Assembly (NCBI GenBank): GCA_021014325.1
Contig: JAJGQC010000631.1
Coordinates: 186,001 to 250,000, forward strand
From: Plazaster borealis
Taxonomy: Eukaryota; Echinodermata; Asteroidea; Forcipulatida; Labidiasteridae
Direction of reading: 5' to 3'
DNA: 64,000 nt
Shown: positions 11,701 to 23,700 of the stretch, one piece after another
Numbering within the stretch: position 1 is the stretch's first letter
Layout: each line of letters begins with the position of its first letter
Made by a program: the position numbers and the translations under genes
The notes under the pieces: model-generated
The model's database searches: none
Told to the model about the DNA's origin: nothing
Seen by the model: only the letters and a program-made list of their open reading frames with translations

Positions 11701-14700
11701 AAAAAAAATGTTTGTTATTTATAAATTTAACAGTCAGTTTTCCTTGTGGTTTATTAGCCTACTTGATATTTGAAATAAAAAGTCGCATCCCCTAAAGGTG
11801 ATCCCTCTGCGGCCGCTTCCCAGGTTGCATCGTAAACTTGGGGTGATCCCTGGCTATACTGCAGTTACAGGTTGTATGGCTTCTGACTGGCACCCTCGAA
11901 CAAAGATATTGACAAAATAGGGAGACTGCCAACATTAGGGCTATATAGCTCAGTTGGGAGAGCGCCGGCTTGTTAATGGAGCTTCTCAAAAGCGGGAACG
12001 GAAGGAACGTTCTAATTGGATCGGATGAGTATTGTTGTGAAATTACACATAGTTATATAATAATTGATTATAGATTGATCAGCTATTGATCACCAATAAT
12101 TGGCATTAGGTATATGCAACGATAGGCTCACTCATGCAGCGCGCCGCACCTGCTACATGTATGTGATTATTGATATGTGTGCGCGATGTATGTAAAGAAC
12201 GTTGTGTTTACATCGCGCAAATGCACCTTCTACGCTAGCGCCCTCTTTGCCACGCTACACGCTAAAACGCTACCATATTAATTAATGGATCTTATCGTAA
12301 TTGTTTTGGATCGAATGTTATGTTCAGTATTCCTTGTAAAAACATTGTTGTGTTAATATAAAAGGCTGTGGAACATAATATATATTAGTTCTTGCTCGGA
12401 TTCTGAAGTAGTCGGACCTGTCCGTCCGATGTTGTTGGAAATAAATAGTTGAACCACACAGATCTGTCCGTGTTTGCTTATTTCTGGTTCTCAAGTTGCG
12501 TCTCCCGCGGACGAACTCACGACAGTATTCCAGCGCGTGCTCATGTACCGTTCCGCCGGAACGTTTGATTGGGTTGCTCAAAATACTAATGCGTGTTTTC
12601 ACTCATGTGGGATTGCTCCTGTACTTCTGCACAAGGATGCAGTCCATCAGAACATTCTGGCGGTCCAATGGATTGTGGGCGAGTGCCCATGGGAATGTTC
12701 TTTTGCACCTAACACTTGCCCGACTTTTGAGACGCTCCCTAATCCGGAGGTCACAGGTTCATGTCCCGCTCTAGTCAATTTGTCTTTGTTTTTACAGAGC
12801 TCTAGGAAGCCTGGATTCTTACACCACCGGTCCAGCAAGTCACCTCATTGATGTCTTATTTGGTGAGGCTGATGTCAGACCTCCAACAAGACCAGAGCAG
12901 CCTCCTTTGGATCAGGCAGGTAAGGTTCTCCTGACTGAACACTGGACACTTGTTGCCGTTACTTCTCAATTATCTAATGTCGTGCTTACGTTAACCTGAT
13001 ATATGTAACAGTCTCCCGACAATGACTAGAGCAAGCTAGTCGAAATGTTGAGACCAATTAAGAACTCACTCCGCGGCAGTGAAGTTAATAACGAGAAGTC
13101 CCCCCGATCCACTAAGCAAAGTAGTATAGTCCCGACCGATTTTCCTACCTCCCGCCCAGGTAGTAGTTAAGAAGCAGGACAGTTCTTTTCAGAACTTGGT
13201 AGTTTCCCGAATTCCCAAAATCTACTCCGCGGCAGTAGAATACAGCAAGACAAGTTCTCAAAGAACAAAAATCTACACAGCAAAGTAACACATGGTGTTA
13301 CCACAAGCCAAACATACATTGATACCCACCATGCAATGCCTCAAATCCTGATATATTGTTATCTCTAAACTGTATATCTAAACTGTATGTAACAGTCTCC
13401 TGACGATGACTAGAGCAAGCTAGTCGAAATGTTGAGACCAATTAAGAACTCACTCCGCGGCAGTGAAGTTAATAACGAGAAGACCCCCCGATCCACTAAG
13501 CGAAAGTAGTAGTCCCGACCGATTTCCTACCTCCCCGCCCAGGTAGTAGTTAAGAAGCAGGACAGTTCTTTTCAGAACTTGGTAGTCTCCCGAATTCCCA
13601 AAATCTACTCCGCGGCAGTAGAATACAGCAAGACAAGTTCTCAAAGAACAAAAATCTACACAGCAAAGTAACACTTGGTGTTACCACAAGCCAAACATAC
13701 ATTGATACCCACCATGCAATGCCTCAAATCCTGATATATGTACATATTGTTATCTCTAAACTGTATAGTTTGTATCGTTTGTCCCTTTGTCTACTGTGTT
13801 CTACTGTTATTCATTTAATTATTGCCATTATTTCCTAATTCTATAATTGGTGTTGTTTGTCTATCTGTCTACTTTGTTTAACTGTTGTATATTTAATTAC
13901 TGTTATTATTTCTTAATTCTACAATTATTGTTGTCTATCTTGTTTTGTTTTGTATTGTTGTAACGGGCACATCCATCACAAGCCTCGGCTTTTAGGATGA
14001 TGCCTCCATGTGCAAATGTGGAAATAAATGTTCTATTGAATTGAAAAGAAGAAAAAAAAGGACCCACATCCTCCAACGTCAGTTATGAACAAAAACATAC
14101 CCGTACCAAAATGTAGAGACCCATTTTTGTCTGAATGATGTCATCGGGTATTTTGGATGTTGACAAATTTTGTGCTGGAAGGGTATCGAATGCAATGGCA
14201 ATTTACACCATTTTAACATGAGGTTAGAGACTTGTCATTTTTATCCCTAATCACATGAGGACTCTATCTATTGGAAAATGAGTATATCAAAAAATTGAAT
14301 TGGTCATTTCCCTTCCTCTTTAAGAAATATCAATGATGATTGAATAACAATGATGATTGTTTTGATTTTTTTCGTTCTAGGTTCATCTGACTTTCAGTTG
14401 TTCAACGAAAACCTGGACCAATCGCAGCAAGAGGCGATGACCTTTGCCCTCTCCCAACGAGATGTTGCCGTTATTCATGGACCCCCTGGTACTGGTAAAA
14501 CGACGACAGTGGTTGAAATTATCAGACAAGCAGTGAAGCAGAAATTGAAGGTAAGGATGATTGTAGTTTGGGAGGCTAATCATCTTCACTCGCAGCTGAG
14601 AAGCTGGATTGTGAAGGACGCGAATTATTGAACGATCCAACGGAACGCTCGCCATTACGGGAAAGCTCCATTAAAGAAAGAGGCCAGAATAATACATCCT

Positions 14701-17700
14701 TTTTGTCTTTACCAACTCACACCTGTTATCCCCATGTACATGTACTTCCTTTTCCAGACAAAGGACCCCAGTCTTTTAAATGGATCAAGAACAAGCCAGT
14801 AGTGCTGCTGACTGCCCCAGGCAGATTAACTGCTCATCCATTAAGTTTAATGACCCAAACTAATGACAATGTAAACACACTCACTCACTGAAAAGGATGT
14901 ATAGTTTCCGAGTTTTTGTGGCCAAACTTAAAATTCTTTAATGGAGCTTTCCTGTAATGTGCAGGCAGTCCAATGGACCGGTCCATGTACGGTACGCCAA
15001 TTGGAACACTCTATCGACCCAAAAAGAATGTTCCAACTTTTGAGACGCTCCCTTACATAGTTCTTGTGACGTTTTATCTGACGTGTGTTTTTCTTTGTTG
15101 TAAAAACCAAGTATGAATTGAGTGGTTTCTCACAAGTTTGCAGTTGATGGATATAAGAAAAGAAAATCTTGACCTATGTGAGGGACATTCCGCTAAACCT
15201 CTGCTGTAGGATTTCTGATGCAAGTTGCTCTGAACCAATGACATACTGGGGTCGGTACCCAGTACCCCAGAACTGCCAACTCTCCCTGATTCTGCAGAAA
15301 GTTCCCTGCAAATAAACCAATCTGTCCATGTTCTGATGAACAAATTTGAAAATCTCCCTGATTATAGAAACCTTTCCCTCTTATGTTGACTGTAGGCCTA
15401 ATTCTAAATATCTCCCTGACTGTTGTACAAAATCTCCCTGATTATGGAAACTTTGTTCCTATCATGTTGAATGTAATGCTAAATATCTCCCTGATTGTTG
15501 TACAAAAATCTCCCTGATTGCAAGATGCAAGTGTTGGCAGCTCTGGTACCCATCGGATTGGGATGGAGCAATTTTCAACACGATCTCTCTTATCTGATCG
15601 TAAGTAATCGAGGCATGAACAGGCAGTTTTTTGTGCCACTGCCGGTCTGTTTACTGACAGAATATATTCATTCATTCATTTGGGTTTTATTAAAAAATAC
15701 CAAACAACAAGTCCGAGGACTAAAAATATTCAGTTTACAAAGAGTGACATCAAAATAAGTCAAAAAAATAAGATAAATTAGAAATAAAACATTAGGCACT
15801 ATATCTACAAATTTCTACCAGATTCTTGTTTGTACTCTAAAAGTATTGGGAAAAGTGTCTAAAGTTAATATGAAAACAACTTTGAATCATCAAAAGCAAC
15901 TAAAGTTATCTCTGGAAATCGAATAAGAAACAGTAGGCCTTTCTCCCTGCTCTTCACCTTTTCTCTTCAGCTTTTATTTGACAGCAGCAGTAGGCCTGTG
16001 GGTCAGGATCACTGGCTTTGGGGAAGTGGGTTCCAGCGTTAATGTTCATCCTTTTCCTGATAACTGCTGAGGTTTGTTAAGGCTATCAATTGCATTGGTA
16101 ATCTGTAAAGAGACTTTGGATTTATCCAACCCAACTGCTCTAGAAACCGAGATTTATGAATGGTTGGTCATGGTCACCATGTTCACTGGTATTCAGCAAT
16201 GTAGTTCTTGAGCAAGGCACTTTATCATAATTGCTTCTCTCCACCCAGGAGTACAAATGGGTACCGGCGAGACTTGTTGCAATGCTTTGTTAACTTCTGA
16301 TGCAGGTTCTAGTGTGTGCACCATCCAACATAGCTGTCGACAACCTTGTTGAGAGGCTGGCTACCAGCAAGGTCCGCATCGTGCGTATCGGCCACCCGGC
16401 GAGACTCCTGCAGAGCATTCAGAAGTACGCCCTTGACGCCATCGTCGCGTCCAGTGATGAGGCAAGAATCGTTCAAGATGTGCGCAAAGAGATTGACCAA
16501 ACAAGGGTAAGTTAAGATTTGCAGAAAAGAGAAAATTATCAGTTGATTCTGTGTTGGTAATAAACATTTGTTGAAGATGGACTTCAGCTTAAAAAATGTG
16601 TACATTATTGTTGTTTTGAAGACTATTCCCATCCTCTAGATTTCAATCAATCATTTCATCAGTGCCACAAGGTCATATGCCACAATTTTTGTGAAATTGA
16701 GTAAAACTAAAGGGGCTGCATTACGGGTTGTTCTCATTAGCCACCAACCTGAGTCAAACATGGGTTCACTCGGGTTGGAAACTGCAGTTTCAAGTCAGAG
16801 TGACCCAAGAGATACAGATCCTTATCAGCTCTAATCATATAACAACCTGATAAGAATAATAGCCTTGGTGTGGCACTGCTGGGATGCCTGAATGAACCAT
16901 GGTTATTAGTAGTAATGGACAACATTTGTATAAGTTATTAGAGACTGAAGACAAATAATACATGTAAGGTTAAGTTGATACCACTTTAAACTGAAAAAAC
17001 CCGATAAAGAAACAGCTGAGAAACCCTTTTTTCACCAACCCCATTTCCCCTCTTGCAGTTCCTTGCTCTATGATCAGATCAGTCCAGTGGAGCTTAATTG
17101 CTAAATGTCTTATCAGGATTAACTCAGTGGGGAGTTTGTTTACTTTTGAATGCCCTGGGGAAGACCTTGAAAGCAAAAGTGCAGTTTACAGCAGCCCAAA
17201 ACTTCTAATGGAGCAAACCCGTCATGGGATTGGGCGTTTGAAAGTGTTTGCTATAAAATGAATATGGTTGGAAAGATGTTTTTAAAGTAGAATACAATGA
17301 TCCACACAAATATGCCCGCAATTGTATGGTTTTCCTTTTACTTCGTGAACTAACGCATTCCGCCATTTTGTGGAGACAAAAATTTGATTCTACAAAATGG
17401 TGGACTGTGTTACATGTAGTTCACGAAGTAAAATGAAAACCACACAATTTCGAGGCATATTTGTGTGGATCATTATATTCTACTTTTAAAACATCTGTCC
17501 AACCGTATTCATTTCATAACAAACGCTTTTAAACGCTTTGTTATAGCCCCAAATCGCCCAATCCAAGGCAATGTGTCCCTTTAATATGAAAAAGGTGCAT
17601 TATTTTTGTGTGATTAAACGGTGACAGTTAGTATTTTGTCCAATAAGTAATTAAATAGATACAGGTTATTATTGTTCTTCTTATTATTATATATTTCTGG

Positions 17701-20700
17701 CAATGAAACCAAGGATGCCTCATTAGTGAACCTTAATCACTTTAGCTCGCAAGCCTGAGGAAACCTGTAAACAAGGGTGCTTGCAATGTGAACCAGAAAC
17801 ACCGGGTTAACCCCTACTCTTCCACAATTAGTGTTCTGGGTTCTTTAACGTGCACTACCAATCCTAGTACACGGGACCTACGACTTAATGTCCCATCCGA
17901 AGGACAAAGCAATTATGGTAAAGCATCTTGCTTAAGGATACAAGTGTCATGACTGGGACTCGAACCCACACTCTGCTGATCAGAAACACCAGAGCTTGAG
18001 TCCCGTGCTCTTAACCACTCGGCCACGACATTCTGATAAACGATAAATGACGTCATAATTTATTAATGTGGTCTGAGCAACAAAGTAATATCTAAAAAGA
18101 TACGACGTTATTGAATTAAGAACTATGACGTTATTCCCCATCAACTACACACGGTGCAGATTAGTGCAACAAATTCGTATCTTCAAGATACGACCTCTTG
18201 ACCGCATGTATATTGTTATTGCAGAAAGGTTGTATCAACAATTATCATGGTAAATTAGGCATCAAACCTGCTTTATAGATAATTAAAGGGTCTGTACACT
18301 TTTGGTAATGACTCTGAAAATGAATGGCAATAAAAACTTGCTTGGTAAGAAGTACAGCAGCTTTGGAATGCATTTTGAGAACCTTTTCACTTCGAAGAAC
18401 TGCGGTTATGGAAAAAGATATCACTTTTTATCCCCAAAAATTTGAATCTGAGAAGCGTTACTGCAGTAAAGTTTCTCAGATAGTGTATTCCAAATGCAGA
18501 TTATTCTTGCGTAGACATAACCGCTCCAGATTTTCGGCAATATCACAAAAAACGCTACCACCTTTTGAAATGAAATTTGTACTGGTTAGTTTTATGGTAT
18601 ACAACTATATAGGATTGAAACAAACAGTGGATTTCAATTAACAAACGTATACAACATGTACATTCCCTTTAAGTGTTGATATAACTTTTAATGTTTTTAT
18701 TTTAAATTTCTTCATAATTCTTTTAAGCAATCCTGTATCATGCCTATAAAACTCAATATATAACCCACCGTTGTCCAAAACAGATCCAGTTATCCAAGTC
18801 TAAACAAGGCAAGGAGAAACGCCACCTCCGGGACGAGGCCAAGATCCTCCGCAAGGAGCTTCGAGAGCGGGAACGGCACGCCATCCGAGAGATCCTCCAG
18901 CGCGCCGACGTCGTCTTAGCAACCAACACCAGTGCCTCGCTGTCGGGACCTCTAAGTTACCTCCCCAAGGATCATTTTGATCTGGTGGTTATTGATGAGT
19001 GTGCTCAGGCTGTGGAGGCGAGCTGCTGGATCCCACTCCAGTACGCTCCTCGCTGTATCCTCGCTGGAGATCATCAACAGCTACCGCCAACTATTCTCTC
19101 AGACAAGTGAGATAGCTTTCTGATATTAGAGGTTTCCACTGCTCTCATTTCATCCTGTGTGTTTTACATGTAGTTTATAATAAGGGACTAAAACTCCTTG
19201 CCTGGTGCATGTTTCCCTCCATCCTACAATCTGGACTGTTTTAAGAGGAATATCAATTCCTACCTTCAGCTCCCCTGAGTTAATTTCATCTTACATATTT
19301 TTCCTTTTGTAGCCCCTTACCAAGAGTGGCTTTTAGCCTTGTTTGGGGCAAATTTGAATTAGGCTGGGACTACTACTTTAGCTTATAGGATCGTAATTAA
19401 CTGTACTACCGCGGAGTCAGTTCTTGGATTGGTCTCAACGTTTCGACTAGCTTGCTCTAGTCATCGTCAGGAGACCAGACAAGTCCAGCAGTCTCCTGAC
19501 GATGACTAGAGCAAGCTAGTCGAAACGTTGAGACCAATCCAAGAACTGACTCCGCGGTAGTACAGTTAATTACGATCCTATAAGCTAAAGTAGTAGTCCC
19601 AGCCTAATTCTATACCTTCCGCCCAGGTAATAGTTAATAAACAAGACAGTTCTTTTCAGAACTGAGAAGTCTCCCGAACACCCGAACAATCTACTCCGCG
19701 GTAGTAGAATTAAGCAAGACAGTTCTCTAAGAACAAACTCTACCTGGCAAGTAGATACACACATGGTGTTACCGCAAACCAAATAATATATTGATAATAA
19801 TAATACTAATAAAGCCGAACACAACCAAAGTGTTTCTATTTATGAAGCCCTCAACAGGGAAAAGGTCTAGAATCGGGGGTTACACAATAACCCCCCAAAA
19901 AGGTGTATTAAGAAGAATGTTTTCCAATACCTGGTGTCCTTCTTTGTATGGGTGGATATTTCCGTCAGTCAAAAGAGTGATCAGCAGAGTCGACCCAAAT
20001 CAACTGCCACTAGGGGCACGTTGCCACACCTACTCCTGGGGCTGAAACAGGGTTAACCCATTCACAGCCAGGGCTCGATTTTTACACTCGACCGCAGGCC
20101 CGAGGCCAGTGGTTTTAGTGTCGGGCCTGTAAACCTTTGACCAGACAAGTCCAGCAGTCTTGTGTTTTACAATTGAATAACAATACATCACAGTGTAATA
20201 TCTTTAACGGAAACAAATTATGTTCAAATGTTGACCTTGAGTCTGGAAAAGACCTTTCAATTCTGTTGAGTAATGAAGTATACTAACCCCAAAAGACAGA
20301 TGAGATCAATCTTCTCTTACATGTCTTAGTGCTTAATTGTTCAAGTAAAAACAGTTGAATCTATATAATAAACTGTATTAGGACTCAGGAAGTTTTTTCT
20401 CATTTCGATTCTGGTCTTGTTCACAAATTTCTGGTCCAGTAAAAATGTTGAGCTACAAGCCCTGCAGTCTTGTGGATTTTTTTCCCAAACTCGAGCCCTG
20501 ACAGCCCGTAAGGATGAAGGCATGGGTACCGTCAACTAGGAGCCTGGCTGGTAGAGCAGAATGCACTACCTTCCCAACTTTTTACGAAGCAATTATGGTT
20601 GAGTGACTTGCTCAAGGAAACAACAAGTGTCAAGACAGTTCTCTAAGAACAAACTCTACCTGGCAAGTAGATACACACATGGTGTTACCGCAAACCAAAT

Positions 20701-23700
20701 AATATATTGATAATAATAATACTAATAAAGCCGAACACAACCAAAGTGTTTCTATTTATGAAGCCCTCAACAGGGAAAAGGTCTAGAATCGGGGGTTACA
20801 CAATAACCCCCCAAAAAGGTGTATTAAGAAGAATGTTTTCCAATACCTGGTGTCCTTCTTTGTATGGGTGGATATTTCCGTCAGTCAAAAGAGTGATCAG
20901 CAGAGTCGACCCAAATCAACTGCCACTAGGGGCACGTTGCCACACCTACTCCTGGGGCTGAAACAGGGTTAACCCATTCACAGCCAGGGCTCGATTTTTA
21001 CACTCGACCGCAGGCCCGAGGCCAGTGGTTTTAGTGTCGGGCCTGTAAACCTTTGACCAGACAAGTCCAGCAGTCTTGTGTTTTACAATTGAATAACAAT
21101 ACATCACTGTGTAATATCTTTAACGGAAACAAATTATGTTCAAATGTTGACCTTGAGTCTGGAAAAGACCTTTCAATTCTGTTGAGTAATGAAGTATACT
21201 AACCCCAAAAGACAGATGAGATCAATCTTCTCTTACATGTCTTAGTGCTTAATTGTTCAAGTAAAAACAGTTAAATCTATATAATAAACTGTATTAGGAC
21301 TCAGGAAGTTTTTTCTCATTTTGATTCTGGTCTTGTTCACAAATTTCTGGTCCAGTAAAAATGTTGAGCTACAAGCCCTGCAGTCTTGTGGATTTTTTTC
21401 CCAAACTCGAGCCCTGACAGCCCGTAAGGATGAAGGCATGGGTACCGTCAACTAGGAGCCTGGCTGGTAGAGCAGAATGCACTACCTTCCCAACTTTTTA
21501 CGAAGCAATTATGGTTGAGTGACTTGCTCAAGGAAACAACAAGTGTCATGACAGGGTATCGAACCCACCCTGGGCTGCTGACAACAAAAGTAGGTCAGCT
21601 CTACAAAGGGGTCTATTGTTAGAAGCTATTGTTAGGAACCACAATTGGTTCTTAAGGGTTTAACTTATTAGAAACCCTAGACTTGTAATCAATCAAATTA
21701 ATCATTTACAAATGAAAGCATGGGTCTGCTTTGTGTAAACCTTGAGGTTTTTATGATAACTGTCAAGTGCTAAGCTAAGAAGTCCTATATTACTAGTGAA
21801 GTGGGTACAATCGGTGCGATAGAAAGAGCCTCTGTTATGGTATTGACATTTCGAACAGTGCACTCTGCTGCCCATCCACTCATCCACACCATGTACAGCT
21901 GCAAACAACACTTAAAGGTACAGGGTTTGTCCTTAACTTTGTCATGACACACCACACCTCTGGTTGGCTGAAACACCGTCACTTGGGGTAAACTAATATA
22001 GGCTAGTGCATGAGATTTGCGCCACCGTGAACTAGATGCGCGTAGACATTGCGCAATTTGCGTAATTCCTGAAGCGGGCAATATACTTCACATTTTTTAC
22101 TGGTTACAGCGCCCTCTCAGATGTGAACAGTTAACAGCATCTTAAAAAACTGAATCTGGGGAAACTAGAAGTTTTCCTTTAATTGTTGAATTGCTTATAA
22201 GATATAATTGCTCATGATCATTGAGTTAACTGTTGAATCATAACAGTTCAGTTATAAAACCTGAAAAGTTTATTTTCTTATTTCATATATTTTAGACCGA
22301 GGTGTGTTATAAAACACATATATGGACGGGCATAATTCAGTCACTAGTGCACGTCTCCCCCCCCCCCTCGGGAAATAGGTCTCTCTTCTGGTCACTCAAA
22401 TTCCCTCGGGGGGGATACACGTGCTCTAGTGACCTCATTGCCAGTCCATTTGTGTATAATATAAGAACCCATTATTCTTATTATACAGAGCTGCAGCAGA
22501 CGGCCTGTCTGTGTCCCTCATGGAGCGTGCCGTCAATCTCCACTCGGATCAAATCATCAAGATGCTAACCACCCAGTACCGCATGAACGCTGCCATCATG
22601 CAGTGGAGCTCAGACGAGCTCTACGAGAGCAGGCTGACCGCCGCCGACTCCGTCTCTAGACACCTCCTGGCAGACCTCCCCGGGGTGGAGGAGACAGAGG
22701 ACACCTTGGTTCCACTGGTTCTCATCGATACGACAGGCTGCGATATGTACGAGCTTCAGTTAGAGTCGGAGCAGTCTAAGGGTAATGAGGGCGAGGCGGA
22801 CCTCGTTGTGGTTCACGTAGAGAGACTTCTATCCAGTGGATTACGGGCATCGGAGATTGCTGTTATTGCTCCATATAACCTACAGGTACAACATAAATAT
22901 ACTTTTATCCTCATTATCATTCTCCCTGTCACACAGGGCAACTTTTACAGGCAACTTGGAGGCAACCAACTGCAGTGCATGCTACAGGACTACTTTGGTA
23001 GCACATGTGGGTGGCATGGTTGGCTTGTGCGTAAAGCGCTCGCCTCTCACCAAGGTGACCCAGGTTCGATACCCGGCCAGGGCCATATGTGAGTTGAGTT
23101 GTGTGTTGGTTCTCTGCTGTGCCACGAGTGTTTTCCAGACCATCCGGTTTTCCTCCCTCGGAAAAAATCAAACACTTTCGATCTCTGGCTGTGATCCGTG
23201 GTCATAAAGGGTTGATGTGGCTGGCTGCCAAAGGCGCCCTTGCATGCCTGCTTCTCGAACACGTTGTAGCCGCGTCCTTCGCAATTCAGCTCTTAGCTGC
23301 CAGTAAGGATGATTAGCCTCCAAAATTATTATTATTATTATTACATGAGTAATTTTTCAAACAGTGTCTTACGATCTCTAAGAAAAGGTGGTGGGTTCGA
23401 ATCCCACCCGAGTAACGTGCCTTTGGATGTCTTTAACAGGACTCCGGGAAAGTACTGAGTATACAGTAGTTTACACACATCAATGTAAGGTTAAAACCAA
23501 AAGAAATAGTATTCTTTATCCCCAATGCAAATTTAAAGGGACTGTACACATTTGGTAATTACTCAAAATATATATTAGCATCAAAACTTACTTGGTAACA
23601 AGCAACAGAGAGCTGTTGATAGTATAAAACATTGTGAGAAACGACTCCCTCTGAAGTAATGCAGTTTTTGAGAAAGAGGTAATTTCTCACTAAAATAATA

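Larger units (their letters stand above)
19356..19610. repeat. Perfect palindrome: 120-bp arms, 15-nt loop
   Basis: Bases 19356-19475 are the exact reverse complement of 19491-19610. Loop is CAGACAAGTCCAGCA. Each arm contains the hammerhead-like motif, so both strands carry one. It lies in IGHMBP2 intron 7, 249 bp after exon 7. Confidence 0.97.

Noticed and set aside
14628..14891. 87-codon frame after IGHMBP2 exon 5
   Set aside because: Lies in intron 5 within a repeat with inverted ends; no conservation with the helicase family.
19791..20961. Two identical 84-codon frames as a duplicated gene
   Set aside because: They lie inside the 916-bp duplication, partly within a SINE; non-coding repeat.
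22996..23070. Functional tRNA-Glu-like gene
   Set aside because: D arm and acceptor do not pair, and a SINE body and TTA tail follow.
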